Shown: piece by piece, positions 16,456-26,103 of the stretch
Layout: each line of letters begins with the position of its first letter
How positions within the stretch are numbered: the first letter of the stretch is position 1
From: Mycobacterium lacus
GTDB lineage: Bacteria; Actinomycetota; Actinomycetes; Mycobacteriales; Mycobacteriaceae
NCBI RefSeq assembly: GCF_010731535.1
Contig: NZ_AP022581.1
Span: 434,001-498,000, forward strand
Length of the DNA stretch: 64,000 nt
Direction of reading: 5' to 3'
Program-made: the position numbers and the translations under genes
Notes under the pieces: generated by a model
What the model was told of the DNA's origin: nothing
The model's input: only the letters and a program-made list of their open reading frames with translations
The model's database searches: none

Positions 16456-18053
16456 TGGCGGGACGCTCGCCGGGAACCTCGCTTCGTCCGCCGATCGCGA
16501 AGCGTGATCCACGCGGCCCGGCACTGCGCGACGAGACCGGGCGACAAGCCCAGCCCGTCGATCAGCACACGGCGATCCACCACGTCGAGCGCCTTCTCGG
16601 TCTCGTTTGCCTTGAGGAGTAGATCGACATCCTGGGCAAGTTCTGCGCTTCCGTGCGCCGGCGATGGAACGGGTAGCTGCTCGGCTTCCCTGGGCTCCAA
16701 CTCCAATATGCCGCCACCGTAGCTGCGGCCCATGATTTCGGCGAAGGCGAATGTTGCGCTGTTGTGGAAGACCGCGGCAAATATTGCGGGGTCGAGGTTC
16801 GAGTCAAGCCGGACCCGATGCACGGTATCGGTGCTGGTGGCCGCGGCCGCGTTGACAGTTAGGCGCGGCGCGAAGTGGATCTGGCGCAGCATAAAGAGGT
16901 CGGGGGTCCACAACGACGGTGTGGTCCACCATGGCTTGCGGATCGAGCACTTGTAGCCGAGGTGGACGCCGGCGGTTTCACCCGCGTTGATGTGGGCAAC
17001 CAGAGCGGGATCGGTCGGATTGTCGGCCGCGTCGAGTAGCCACGTCCGGTGTTTGGCCGCGACATCGCTTGCCCGACAATCGTCGTCGTACACCAGGCCG
17101 TTCAGTTGAGCGCTGCGCGAGACGAGGGGGACGCAGTGATTCCTCAGTCCCAGTGATTGTGCCTCAGCATCGGTGAAGGTGAAGAAGCTGTTCCGGCCGG
17201 TAACGATGCCCACATCCACGTCAGCCATGCGGCCAAGCCGGGTCAGGGAATCGCACTGCTTGAGTCTTCGCAGTAGCCGGATTTGAGCTGGGTCGAGGAA
17301 GTACTTGGTCCACTTCTCGTTTTCGTGGAGAAGGGCCGGTGCCGACTTGTGGTTGAGGTCCTTGTCCCCAAGCGCGCTCAGGTCGCTGGCATCGCTGAGA
17401 TTGACGGTGCGTATTCGTGCCGGACCGGCACCGACAACGCCGCAGAACAGCACGACTTCTTGCAAGATTCCGTCGAACACCAGCCGCTCGAAGGTGACCA
17501 GGGTGATGTCGCGATAGCGGCCCAGCAGGAATTCGCGCAGCTGTGCCGCGTAGGTGACTTGAAGCAATTCCGCCGGGACTACTAAGCCGACTCGTCCGCC
17601 GTCACGCGCGAGCAGCGTGCTGGCCACCACAAACGGGACCCAAGCGTTGGTCAGTTTGGTCGGGCGCAAGCCCACATGCCTCATCAGTTCGAGTGCCGGA
17701 GCCCGTTGTTTCGATGCCCAGTTTCCGAAGCGGATGTACGGCGGGTTGCCGGCCACGCCATCCCAGCTGCCGGTGCGGCTCCTGCGCATCCAGCTGAAGA
17801 GGTTCGCGGTGTCGACGGAAGCGAATTGTCGCGACTTTCTCGCCTCGCGCGCGACGAGTTCGACGCCGTGCGCCTGGTTGGTGATCGCGGCAAGCTCGCG
17901 GAGAATTTGGCCGTCGCCGCACGATGGCTCAAGGATCCGCGGCCCTGCCCTGCGAACCCAGCGCGCCAGAAATCGGGCCACCGGCGCCGGCGTGTAGTAG
18001 CCCCCGCGAACCTTGTCAGCGGACGCGGCCGTCTTGCCGGCGAAGGTCGTCAT
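16452..18053 (-). CDS. mamA: DNA adenine methyltransferase MamA
   Basis: N6-adenine DNA methyltransferase of 533 residues. Motif I is EPSCGDG (42-48), which binds S-adenosylmethionine, and motif IV is NPPY (103-106) for the target adenine; a long C-terminal region should hold target recognition. It resembles Rv3263, which methylates CTCCAG and influences promoter activity in M. tuberculosis. No restriction endonuclease gene lies nearby, so it is a solitary regulatory-type enzyme rather than a defence pair. It is 36 bp downstream of fbiB and coupled to a Nudix gene. Confidence 0.9.
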   Translation of the reverse strand: MTTFAGKTAASADKVRGGYYTPAPVARFLARWVRRAGPRILEPSCGDGQILRELAAITNQAHGVELVAREARKSRQFASVDTANLFSWMRRSRTGSWDGVAGNPPYIRFGNWASKQRAPALELMRHVGLRPTKLTNAWVPFVVASTLLARDGGRVGLVVPAELLQVTYAAQLREFLLGRYRDITLVTFERLVFDGILQEVVLFCGVVGAGPARIRTVNLSDASDLSALGDKDLNHKSAPALLHENEKWTKYFLDPAQIRLLRRLKQCDSLTRLGRMADVDVGIVTGRNSFFTFTDAEAQSLGLRNHCVPLVSRSAQLNGLVYDDDCRASDVAAKHRTWLLDAADNPTDPALVAHINAGETAGVHLGYKCSIRKPWWTTPSLWTPDLFMLRQIHFAPRLTVNAAAATSTDTVHRVRLDSNLDPAIFAAVFHNSATFAFAEIMGRSYGGGILELEPREAEQLPVPSPAHGSAELAQDVDLLLKANETEKALDVVDRRVLIDGLGLSPGLVAQCRAAWITLRDRRTKRGSRRASRQ

Positions 18054-18089
18054 GGGACAAGTATCTCCGCGGCAGCTTGGGATCGGCGC

Positions 18090-19457
18090 TCACTTGCGGA
18101 TCAGCAGGTCCGCGACAGCGGCCGGGTCGCGCGGCGCGGCCGGCTCTTGGGCGTAGCCGATCGCGATGGCACCCAACGGCTGCCAGTCGGCGGGCAGGTC
18201 CAGCTCGGCACGGACCAGGTCGGCGGCAAAGATCGTTGAGCCGACCCAGCAGCTGCCCAGCCCTCGCACCGCCAGCGCGACCAGCAGGGCCTGCACGGCC
18301 GCGCCCACCGCAACCGTGAACATGGTGTGCTCGGCGTCGGTGCGGGCGCGATCGGTGTAGGTGTGGGCGCCGTCGGGCACCAGCATCGGGACGATGACTT
18401 CCGGTGCGTCGTAGAGGATCTGGCCACGCGCCACCCGCCGCTCTATCGCGCCGGCGGGCTTGCCGTCACCGGCAAGGTCGGCACGCCACCTGTCTTTCAT
18501 CGCGTCCAGCAGCCGAATGCGGGTGGCGCGGGTCCGCAGCCAGACGAAGCGCGCGGGCCGGGTGTGGTGCGGGGCCGGCGCGGTGAGGGCCTCGGCGACG
18601 GCGGCTTCGATGAGCTCGGGCGGCACCGGCTCGCTGCTGAACCGGCGCACCGACCTGCGCAACAGCTGGGCCTGCCGGCGACCGAGGTCGATCGCCTCGG
18701 CGGTACCGAGCCAGAACAGGTCCTCGGCGCCGGGGCGCAGCAGTCGCCGGGCAGTCGAGCCGTCGTCCGTCACGACATTCCTGCCGAGACCGCGCACGAC
18801 GGCGACCGGCGTCGCGGTCAGCTTGCCCTTGACCAGGTCACCGGCCGCGGCGACCTCGTCGGCAACCGCGATCTCGGTGACCACCAATTCGTTGCCGTAT
18901 CGGTCGACGGCACCCGAATAGTTGTGCAGCACGGCAAGACCGGCCGCGCCGACGGCGGCGTCGATCTGGCCGGTGCGCCAGGCGCGGCCCATCGTGTCGG
19001 TGATGACCACGGCGACGCTCACGCCGAGCCGCGCGCGCAGCCCGGCGCGCAGGGCCGCCGCACTGGCGTCGGGATCGACGGGCAACAACGCGAGCTCGCC
19101 GCGGCCGACGTTGGAGCCGTCCACGCCGGCGGCGGCCTGAATGACCCCGAGCCCGTTCTCGGTGATCAACGTTCGGCCCTTACGGGCCAGCACTCGCACC
19201 GCCTCATCCTCGACCAGCTTGCGGCGCAGCCGATCTCGCTCCTCGGCATTTTCGGGTGCCGGCACCAGCCGGCCCTCGCACTTGGAGACCACCTTGCTGG
19301 TGACCACCAGGACGTCGCCGTCGCGCAACCACGGCGCGGCCGCGGAGATCGCCGCGCTCAGGTCGTCGCCGGGGCGAAACTCGGGAAGCCCTGCGACAGG
19401 CAGGATCTCGATCGTCGAGCCGGTGCCATGCTCGGTCATTGAACCTGGGCCGGTCAC
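18090..19457 (-). CDS. fbiB: Coenzyme F420:L-glutamate ligase FbiB
   Basis: Two-domain enzyme of 455 residues. The N-terminal half (about 1-245) is a CofE-type ligase with [24 protein letters not shown] and [10 protein letters not shown], which adds gamma-linked glutamates to F420-0. The C-terminal half (about 260-455) is a nitroreductase-like FMN domain ([40 protein letters not shown]) that reduces the dehydro-F420 precursor. GTG 19457 overlaps the fbiA stop (GTGA), which rules out the longer reading frame above it. F420 feeds many mycobacterial oxidoreductases. Confidence 0.95.
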   Translation of the reverse strand: MTGPGSMTEHGTGSTIEILPVAGLPEFRPGDDLSAAISAAAPWLRDGDVLVVTSKVVSKCEGRLVPAPENAEERDRLRRKLVEDEAVRVLARKGRTLITENGLGVIQAAAGVDGSNVGRGELALLPVDPDASAAALRAGLRARLGVSVAVVITDTMGRAWRTGQIDAAVGAAGLAVLHNYSGAVDRYGNELVVTEIAVADEVAAAGDLVKGKLTATPVAVVRGLGRNVVTDDGSTARRLLRPGAEDLFWLGTAEAIDLGRRQAQLLRRSVRRFSSEPVPPELIEAAVAEALTAPAPHHTRPARFVWLRTRATRIRLLDAMKDRWRADLAGDGKPAGAIERRVARGQILYDAPEVIVPMLVPDGAHTYTDRARTDAEHTMFTVAVGAAVQALLVALAVRGLGSCWVGSTIFAADLVRAELDLPADWQPLGAIAIGYAQEPAAPRDPAAVADLLIRK

Positions 19458-20452
19458 GCCGCCACGCCCGCGAGCTGTAGACCGGCGCTCACCATCTCCG
19501 CAGTTGCCTTCGGGTCGCTCATCAGCAGCGGTATCGACCGCACCGCGACCCCATCGACTTCGGCGCGGTCGCCTTCGTGCACCAGCCAGCAGTCCAGTAT
19601 CCCGGTTGCGCGCCGCGCGCCGTAGTGCCGGCCCACCGCCTCCGCCGAGGACTCCACCCCGATCACCCTCAGGCACGCGTCGGCCATGCCGCGCAACGGC
19701 TTTCCGCCAATGATCGGGGAGTAGCCGACGATCGGGGCGGTGGCCGTGCGCAGCGCACCGCGAATACCCGGGACGGCCAGGATCGCACCGATGCTGACCA
19801 CCGGGTTGGACGGCGCCAGCAAGACGACGTCGGCATCAGCGATGGCCGCCACCGCTTCGGTTGCGGCGCTGGCCTTTTCGGCCCCGACGAAGGCGAAGCT
19901 GTGCGTCGGCACCTGGGCGCGGTAGCGCACCCACCACTCCTGGAAGTGGATCGCGCGCCGGCTGTCGTCGGCCGGATCGGTGATCACCACGTGGGTCTCG
20001 CAACGGTCGTCGGTGGTGGGCAGCAACCGCGCGCCCGGTTGCCAGCGGTCGCACAACGCCGCGGTGACCTGTGACAGCGGGTAGCCGGCCCGCAGCATCT
20101 GGGTGCGCACCAGGTGCGTGGCGATGTCGCGGTCGCCGAGTTCGAACCAGTCGGGCTGCACGCCGTAGCGTGCCAGTTCCTGCATGGCGTGCCAGGTTTC
20201 GTTGCGGTGGCCCCAGCCGCGTTGCGGGTCGACACCGCCGCCCAGCGTGTACATGCAGGTGTCCAGGTCCGGGCAGACGCGCAGTCCGTGGATCCAGGCG
20301 TCGTCGCCGATGTTGACGACGGCAGTTAGCTCGTGGCTCGCCTCCCCAGGATAGACGTCGCCCGCGGCAAACTGGCCCAGGCCGAGCAGCTGCTGAACCC
20401 CGAGCAGGAAGCGGGCACCGCCGACCCCACCGACCAGAACGGTGACCTTCAC
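19454..20452 (-). CDS. fbiA: 2-phospho-L-lactate (phosphoenolpyruvate) transferase FbiA
   Basis: CofD-type transferase of 332 residues that joins the activated 3-carbon acid to Fo, forming (dehydro-)F420-0. The Rossmann-like start [32 protein letters not shown] and [11 protein letters not shown] are family hallmarks. GTG 20452 gives the usual short lead; a longer frame adds 12 residues. First gene of the fbiA-fbiB-mamA-Nudix series and divergent from whiB2. Confidence 0.95.
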   Translation of the reverse strand: MKVTVLVGGVGGARFLLGVQQLLGLGQFAAGDVYPGEASHELTAVVNIGDDAWIHGLRVCPDLDTCMYTLGGGVDPQRGWGHRNETWHAMQELARYGVQPDWFELGDRDIATHLVRTQMLRAGYPLSQVTAALCDRWQPGARLLPTTDDRCETHVVITDPADDSRRAIHFQEWWVRYRAQVPTHSFAFVGAEKASAATEAVAAIADADVVLLAPSNPVVSIGAILAVPGIRGALRTATAPIVGYSPIIGGKPLRGMADACLRVIGVESSAEAVGRHYGARRATGILDCWLVHEGDRAEVDGVAVRSIPLLMSDPKATAEMVSAGLQLAGVAA

Positions 20453-20822
20453 AGCGCACGACAGTACCTTCCGGCGGCCATGCGCCAACGGGCCGACGGG
20501 TCGAAACGGAAGGAAGGTAAGCGAAACGGAAGAGTCAGAAGGGATTCGAGTGATCTCAAGTGACCAATGTGAGGAGTTGCACCCGACACGCCGGGGCCCA
20601 ATCGTGACAGAAGCGCGGAAATTTGATCACGAGATGGTATGGAAATGCCGCGTAATGCTTGACCGGACAGGTCAACCCGTGTCTAATCACATCAGTGTCA
20701 TTTCCCGGTTGGCCGGCCGGTTCCGGTGTCGCAGACCGAGATTCGATCACTTGTTCGAATTGTCTGTACATCACAACAGTGGAAGCATTCACTCCCAATC
20801 AGGGTGAGGAGGCGGACGACGC
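20453..20822. other. 370-bp divergent region between fbiA and whiB2
   Basis: No credible coding region. It is clearly richer in A and T from about 20600 to 20800 than the flanks and ends in a strong AGGAGG (20807-20812) 10 bp before the whiB2 ATG. A long, AT-rich leader is in keeping with a tightly controlled developmental regulator; no symmetric operator was recognised. Confidence 0.55.
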
Positions 20823-21185
20823 ATGTCCTACGAGCATCTTCGGGGCGTAATGGGAATCACGCCGCACATCAGGGCCGGCGCGACCCAGGGGGCAGCTGGC
20901 CGACCGCGTTTGAGTGTGGTGCCCGATGCGCCGGCCGCATTCGAAGCCGAACCCCTGCCGGTCAGCAGTGACCAATGGCAAGACCGCGCGCTGTGCGCGC
21001 AAACCGATCCGGAAGCATTCTTTCCGGAAAAGGGCGGCTCCACCCGTGAGGCCAAGAAGATCTGCCTGGGCTGCGAGGTCCGTCACGAGTGCCTCGAATA
21101 CGCCCTGGCTCACGACGAACGCTTCGGCATCTGGGGCGGCCTCTCCGAGCGCGAACGCCGCCGCCTCAAGCGCGGCATCATCTGA
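20823..21185 (+). CDS. whiB2: WhiB2 iron-sulfur regulator (WhmD-like)
   Basis: Wbl-family protein of 120 residues controlling septation and division. The four cluster cysteines are C58, C81, C84 and C90 in the CxxC pattern, followed by the G-I-W-G-G turn and a basic helix ending RRRLKRGII for DNA contact. ATG 20823 is preferred because it has a strong AGGAGG and its MSYE...PHI..G.T.GAAGRP.LS.VPD leader resembles M. smegmatis WhmD; the 89-residue form known for M. tuberculosis would begin at GTG 20916 or 20919. Confidence 0.93.
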   Translation: MSYEHLRGVMGITPHIRAGATQGAAGRPRLSVVPDAPAAFEAEPLPVSSDQWQDRALCAQTDPEAFFPEKGGSTREAKKICLGCEVRHECLEYALAHDERFGIWGGLSERERRRLKRGII

Positions 21186-21206
21186 GGAAGGGCCAGCCAA
21201 CCCTGC

Positions 21207-21725
21207 TCAGTCGTCGTCGATCGTCGGGTCGATGACCGAAGGCTCGACGTCCAAGTAGATGGCAACCTGAGCCACCAAGATTTCGTGCAGCAATTCGCCA
21301 AGCTCGACGGTGTCCTTGACCCGCCGCTCAATCGGCTTGCGGAACAAGACAATTCGTGCGCGTGTCGCATTGCCGCGGACGTCGACGCCGGCGGGGATCA
21401 AGCGGGCGAGCGCGATCGGTCCGTCGGCGATCACCTCGGGCGGCCACTGCACGCTCTCGGGATCCTTGGCCGTGATGCGGGGGATCTCGTCGACCGCGAC
21501 ATCGAGCTCGGACACCCGCTCGTGCCAGCGCCGCTCGATGGGTTCGTAAGCCTCGAGCACGGCCATATCGAACCGCTCGGCCCGGCTGCGCCATCCCGGC
21601 ACGGTCGGCGGTAGCAGCGGACCGCGCAGATCGCGGCCCCGCCGAGCCGCCCGGTATGACGCCGATCGGCGCCCGAACCGACCGCGCCGGCCAGACCCGC
21701 GCGAATCGCTGCAGGAATCACTCAC
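21207..21725 (-). CDS. Zincin-like metallopeptidase-family protein (Rv3259 type)
   Basis: Protein of 172 residues from GTG 21725. An Arg/Ser-rich leader of about 50 residues precedes a compact domain (AVLEAYEPIERRWHERVSELDVAVDEIP...). The helix ELGELLHEILVAQVAIYL aligns with the HExxH helix of small zincin-like proteins, but the second histidine is missing, so zinc catalysis is doubtful. Converges on whiB2 with a 21-bp gap and is divergent from the DUF3499 gene. Start uncertain; a later start would drop the basic leader. Confidence 0.7.
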   Translation of the reverse strand: MSDSCSDSRGSGRRGRFGRRSASYRAARRGRDLRGPLLPPTVPGWRSRAERFDMAVLEAYEPIERRWHERVSELDVAVDEIPRITAKDPESVQWPPEVIADGPIALARLIPAGVDVRGNATRARIVLFRKPIERRVKDTVELGELLHEILVAQVAIYLDVEPSVIDPTIDDD

Positions 21726-21815
21726 TGGGCCGATGGTAACGGTTGAACATCGCGGCTCGAACGGATGCGCGTGTCCGCCGCTTCGGCGGCGTTTGTCCAC
21801 GATAGCCTTTCGATC

Positions 21816-22280
21816 GTGAACGTACCCCGTCGCTGTTGCCGGCCCGGGTGTCCGCACTATGCCGTGGCGACGTTGACGTTCGTCTATTCGGACTCGACGG
21901 CGGTGGTAGGTCCGCTCGCCACCGCGCGGGAACCGCATTCCTGGGACCTGTGCGTCGGCCATGCCCGCCGCATCACCGCACCGCGCGGGTGGGAACTCGT
22001 GCGCCATGCCGGGCCCCTTAGTTCTGAGCCCACCCATCCCGATGAGGACGACTTGGTGGCGCTGGCGGACGCGGTGCGCGAGGGCGGCCCTGGTGGGGGT
22101 CGATCCCGTCCGGCCGCAACCGGTGCGCCGTTGAACGGCTACGACGGCTTTTCCGATCCCCACCTGCACCATGCGGGGGCCCAGGCCACCGCGCCCAGCG
22201 GTGGCGTGCTCGCTGCACCCGAGCCCCGCTCCGGGCGTCGGCGCGGCCATCTGCGGGTGCTGCCCGACCCCTCCGATTAG
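21816..22280 (+). CDS. DUF3499 family protein (Rv3258c type)
   Basis: Small protein of 154 residues. The first 65 residues carry a cysteine/histidine cluster (CCRPGCPHYA..., SWDLCVGHARR) that looks zinc-binding, followed by APRGWELVRH; the C-terminal half is low-complexity and poorly conserved. GTG 21816 puts the Cys cluster at the start, as in the family. It precedes manB by 85 bp on the same strand. Function unknown. Confidence 0.8.
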   Translation: MNVPRRCCRPGCPHYAVATLTFVYSDSTAVVGPLATAREPHSWDLCVGHARRITAPRGWELVRHAGPLSSEPTHPDEDDLVALADAVREGGPGGGRSRPAATGAPLNGYDGFSDPHLHHAGAQATAPSGGVLAAPEPRSGRRRGHLRVLPDPSD

Positions 22281-22365
22281 TACCGACTAGGCCGGGCCGC
22301 ATCCGTCGCGGACCACTAGGCTGGCGGCGAAGAGGCTTAGCAATCCACGTCGTCAGGAGCCCCGC

Positions 22366-23769
22366 ATGTCTTGGCCCGCCGCGGCTATCCGCCGTGTCAT
22401 CAAGGCTTACGACGTGCGCGGGCTGGTCGGCGAAGAGATCGACGAATCGCTGTGCGCCGACATTGGCGCCGCGTTCGCCAGGCTGATGCGGGCTGAGGGC
22501 GCCCGCCAGGTGGTGATCGGCCACGACATGCGGGACAGTTCGCCGGGGCTTTCCGCTGCGTTTGCCGCCGGGGTGACCGGTCAGGGGATCGACGTGGTGC
22601 GAATCGGTTTGGCGTCCACCGACCAGCTCTATTTCGCGTCGGGCCTGCTGGATTGCCCCGGGGCGATGTTCACCGCGAGCCACAACCCGGCGGCCTACAA
22701 CGGCATCAAGATGTGCCGGGCAGGCGCTAAACCGGTTGGTGCGGATACCGGGCTGACGGCCATCACCGACGATCTGATCAGTCCAGGCCCCGGCCCCGGC
22801 ACGGGGGCAGAGCGGCCGGGAACCATCGCGGATCGGGATGTGCTCAGCGACTACGGGGCGTTCCTGCGTTCGTTGGTCAACACCTCCGGGCTGCGTCCAT
22901 TGCGGGTGGCCGTGGACGCCGGCAACGGCATGGCCGGCCACACGGCACCGGCCGTGTTCGGTCCGATCGACTCGATCACGTTGTTGCCCTTGTATTTCGA
23001 GCTCGACGGCTCCTTTCCCAACCACGAGGCCAACCCGCTGGACCCGGCGAACCTGGTGGACCTGCAGAAGTACGTCGGCGCCGTCGGTGCCGACATCGGG
23101 CTGGCCTTCGACGGCGACGCCGACAGGTGCTTCGTGGTCGACGAACGAGGCCAGCCGGTGTCGCCGTCGGCGGTGACCGCCCTGGTGGCCGCGCGCGAGC
23201 TGAATCGGGAGATCGGCGCCACCGTGATCCACAACGTGATCACCTCCCGCGCGGTGCCCGAGCTGGTCCTCGAGCGCGGCGGCACCCCGCTGCGCTCGCG
23301 CGTCGGCCACTCCTATATCAAGGCGCTGATGGCCGACACCGGCGCGATTTTTGGCGGGGAACATTCGGCGCACTACTACTTCCGTGATTTTTGGGGCGCC
23401 GATTCGGGGATGTTGGCCGCGCTGTATGTGCTCGGCGCGCTGGGCGAGCAGACCAGACCCCTGTCGGAGCTGATGGCCGACTACCAACGCTACGAGTCGT
23501 CCGGCGAGCTCAACTTCACCGTCGCCGACGCGCCGTCCTGTGTGGACGCCGTGCTGAAGTCGCTCGGCAGCCGGATTCAGTCGATCGATCACCTGGACGG
23601 GGTGACGGTGGATTTGGGCGACGGCAGCTGGTTCAACCTGCGCAGCTCCAACACCGAGCCGTTGCTGCGGCTCAATGTGGAGGGACGCAGCGTCGAGGAT
23701 GTCGACGCGGTGGTTTCCGAGATCAGCGCGCAAATCGCCCGAGCGGCACGCGAAACGGCGGGGCCATGA
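22366..23769 (+). CDS. manB: Phosphomannomutase
   Basis: Converts mannose-6-phosphate to mannose-1-phosphate, the step before GDP-mannose synthesis. The 467-residue alpha-phosphohexomutase has the phosphoserine loop TASHNP, the metal loop DGDADR, the sugar loop GGEHSAHYYF and the phosphate site RSSNTEP in the usual order. It is Rv3257c-like. The stop overlaps the next ATG (ATGA). With manA two genes on, it forms a mannose-activation cluster. Confidence 0.95.
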   Translation: MSWPAAAIRRVIKAYDVRGLVGEEIDESLCADIGAAFARLMRAEGARQVVIGHDMRDSSPGLSAAFAAGVTGQGIDVVRIGLASTDQLYFASGLLDCPGAMFTASHNPAAYNGIKMCRAGAKPVGADTGLTAITDDLISPGPGPGTGAERPGTIADRDVLSDYGAFLRSLVNTSGLRPLRVAVDAGNGMAGHTAPAVFGPIDSITLLPLYFELDGSFPNHEANPLDPANLVDLQKYVGAVGADIGLAFDGDADRCFVVDERGQPVSPSAVTALVAARELNREIGATVIHNVITSRAVPELVLERGGTPLRSRVGHSYIKALMADTGAIFGGEHSAHYYFRDFWGADSGMLAALYVLGALGEQTRPLSELMADYQRYESSGELNFTVADAPSCVDAVLKSLGSRIQSIDHLDGVTVDLGDGSWFNLRSSNTEPLLRLNVEGRSVEDVDAVVSEISAQIARAARETAGP

Positions 23770-24869
23770 ACGCCACCCGGGCGATCGATCTCGAGGACAC
23801 CGACGGCCTGATCGCTGCCGACCGGATCGGCCTGCTGCGGGCCGCCTCGAACGCGGGTGCGCAGGTGCGCACCGTCGCCGCGGCGCACGAGGAAGGCGAA
23901 CTGGAGTCGCTGCGCGGTGACGCCCCGCCGCGCTCGGTGATCTGGGTGGCCGGCCGCGGCACCGCCGAGACGGCCGGGGCCATGTTGGCCGCGACCCTGG
24001 GTGCGGTGGCCGCCGCGCCGATCGCCGTCGTCACCGGGGCGCCGCCCTGGGTCGGGCCGCTTGATGTGCTGATCGTCGCCGGCGACGACCCCGGCGATCC
24101 CGCGCTGGTCTCCGCGGCCGCGACCGGGGTGCGCAGGGGCGCGCGGGTCGTCGTGGTGGCACCCTATGAGGGTCCGCTGCGCGACACCACCGCGGGCCGC
24201 GTCGCGGTGCTGGCGCCACGGCTGTGGGTGCCCGACGAGTTCGGATTGTCCCGGTACCTGGCGGCGGGCCTGGCCGTCCTGCACACCGTGGATCCGAAAC
24301 TGCGCGTCGATCTGGCGTTGGTTGCCGACGAACTGGACGCCGAAACGCTGCGTAACAGCGCCGCCCGCGAGGTGTTCACGAATCCGGCCAAGACGCTCGC
24401 GGCGCGGGTGGCCGATTGCCGGGTGGCGCTGGCCGGCGACAGCGCCGCGACGCTGGCGCTGGCCCGCCACGGGAGTTCGGTCCTGCTGCGGATCGCGCAC
24501 CAGGTGGTCGCGGCCACCGGTCTCGCGGATGCGGTCGTGGCACTGCGCGCGACCGCAGAATCCGGGGTTGCCGGCTATTCCGTGGATGCCCTCTTTCACG
24601 ACGAACAGCTCGACGGACCACGGCCCGAGCGGCTGCGGGTGCTGGCGCTGACGCTGGCCGACGAACGGACGGTGGTGGCCGCTCGGGTCGCCGGCCTCCA
24701 CGACGTGCACCTGGTCGCGGCGGAGGACGTACCGGAGTTGCCCGATGTGGCCGGCGGCCTGGCTGGGTTGTCGGCACAGACCGCGATCGGTCGCGCCGAG
24801 CAGCAATTGGCAGTGTTGGCCGTTCGGCTGGAGATGGCCGCGGTCTACCTGCGACTGGTGCGGGGATAG
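23766..24869 (+). CDS. SIS-like / TobH-type protein (Rv3256c)
   Basis: Protein of 367 residues lying between two mannose-phosphate enzymes and coupled to the first by an ATGA overlap, which sets the start. The layout (Rossmann-like strands VIWVAGRGTAETAG, GARVVVVAPYEGPL, and a C-terminal half similar to the end of sugar-phosphate isomerases) suggests a sugar-isomerase (SIS) fold. No catalytic residues can be assigned with confidence. Genomic position implies a role in mannose or glucose phosphate metabolism, which is inference. Confidence 0.7.
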   Translation: MNATRAIDLEDTDGLIAADRIGLLRAASNAGAQVRTVAAAHEEGELESLRGDAPPRSVIWVAGRGTAETAGAMLAATLGAVAAAPIAVVTGAPPWVGPLDVLIVAGDDPGDPALVSAAATGVRRGARVVVVAPYEGPLRDTTAGRVAVLAPRLWVPDEFGLSRYLAAGLAVLHTVDPKLRVDLALVADELDAETLRNSAAREVFTNPAKTLAARVADCRVALAGDSAATLALARHGSSVLLRIAHQVVAATGLADAVVALRATAESGVAGYSVDALFHDEQLDGPRPERLRVLALTLADERTVVAARVAGLHDVHLVAAEDVPELPDVAGGLAGLSAQTAIGRAEQQLAVLAVRLEMAAVYLRLVRG

Positions 24870-24876
24870 TGAGACG

Positions 24877-26103
24877 GTGGAACTGCTACGCGGAGCGTTA
24901 CGGACCTACGCCTGGGGATCGCGCACTGCCATCGCCGAATTCACCGGCCGGCCGGTGCCGGCCGCTCATCCCGAGGCCGAACTCTGGTTCGGCGCACACC
25001 CCGGTGACCCGGCCTGGCTGGAAACGCCCACCGGCGAAACGTCGTTGCTGGACGCGCTGGCGGCCGATCCCGAGGGACAGCTCGGCCCCGCATGCCGTGC
25101 CCGATTCGGTGATGTGCTGCCGTTTTTGGTGAAGATCCTGGCCGCCGATGAACCTCTGTCGCTGCAGGCGCATCCGAGCGCCGAGCAGGCGGTCGAGGGC
25201 TACCTGCGCGAGGAAAGACTGGGCATTCCGGTGTCATCGCCCGTCCGCAACTACCGCGATACCTCTCACAAGCCCGAGTTGTTGGTGGCGCTGCAGCCAT
25301 TCGAGGCACTGGGCGGGTTTCGGCAGGCGTCGCGGACCAGAGATCTGCTGGCCGCGTTGGCCGTCTCCGACCTCGACCCCTTCATCGATTTGCTGAGCGA
25401 CCAGTCCGACGCCGACGGCCTGCGTGCGCTCTTCACCACCTGGATCACCGCACCACAGCCGGACCTCGACGTGCTGGTGCCCGCCGTGCTGGAGGGAGCC
25501 ATCCACTACGTCAGCTCCGGAGCAACGGAATTTGCAGCCGAGGCCAAGACCGTGCTGGAGCTCGGCGAACGCTACCCTGGCGACGCCGGAGTGCTGGCAG
25601 CGTTGTTGCTCAACCGCGTCAGCCTCGCCCCCGGGGAAGCCATCTTCCTACCCGCCGGCAACTTGCATACCTATTTGCGTGGGTTCGCCCTGGAGGTAAT
25701 GGCCAACTCGGACAACGTATTGCGCGGGGGCCTCACGCCCAAGCACGTCGACGTGCCCGAGTTGTTGCGGGTACTGGACTTTGCCCCAACCGACGAGTCT
25801 GGGCTGCGGCCACCGATCCGCCGCGACGGCATGGCGCTGATCTACGACACCTCGACCGACGAATTCGCGGTCGCGCTGCTGGTGCTGGACGGCGAATACC
25901 TGGGCCACGAGGTCGATGCGTCGTCGCGCCATGAGGGCCCGCAGATCCTGTTGTGCGCCGAGGGGGTGACGACCGTGCACGCGAAGTCCGACTCGCTCAC
26001 GCTACAACGCGGCATGGCCGCCTGGGTGGCAGCCGACGACGGCCCGATCCGGCTGGTCGCTCGCGAGCGCGCCAGGCTGTTCAGGGCGACCGTGGGCTTG
26101 TGA
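24877..26103 (+). CDS. manA: Mannose-6-phosphate isomerase
   Basis: Class I phosphomannose isomerase of 408 residues linking fructose-6-phosphate to mannose metabolism. Zinc ligands are visible in LQAHPS (about residue 97-102), the HKPE segment (about 130) and GNLHTYLRG (about 260-270). GTG 24877 starts MELLRGALRTYAWGS, the standard family beginning; longer frames run through the preceding gene. The 3' end overlaps that of the convergent flavoprotein gene by 23 bp. Confidence 0.95.
   Translation: MELLRGALRTYAWGSRTAIAEFTGRPVPAAHPEAELWFGAHPGDPAWLETPTGETSLLDALAADPEGQLGPACRARFGDVLPFLVKILAADEPLSLQAHPSAEQAVEGYLREERLGIPVSSPVRNYRDTSHKPELLVALQPFEALGGFRQASRTRDLLAALAVSDLDPFIDLLSDQSDADGLRALFTTWITAPQPDLDVLVPAVLEGAIHYVSSGATEFAAEAKTVLELGERYPGDAGVLAALLLNRVSLAPGEAIFLPAGNLHTYLRGFALEVMANSDNVLRGGLTPKHVDVPELLRVLDFAPTDESGLRPPIRRDGMALIYDTSTDEFAVALLVLDGEYLGHEVDASSRHEGPQILLCAEGVTTVHAKSDSLTLQRGMAAWVAADDGPIRLVARERARLFRATVGL

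Noticed and set aside
16452..18053. Restriction-modification defence island around the methyltransferase
   Set aside because: No endonuclease, specificity subunit or mobile-element gene lies nearby; neighbours are core metabolic genes.
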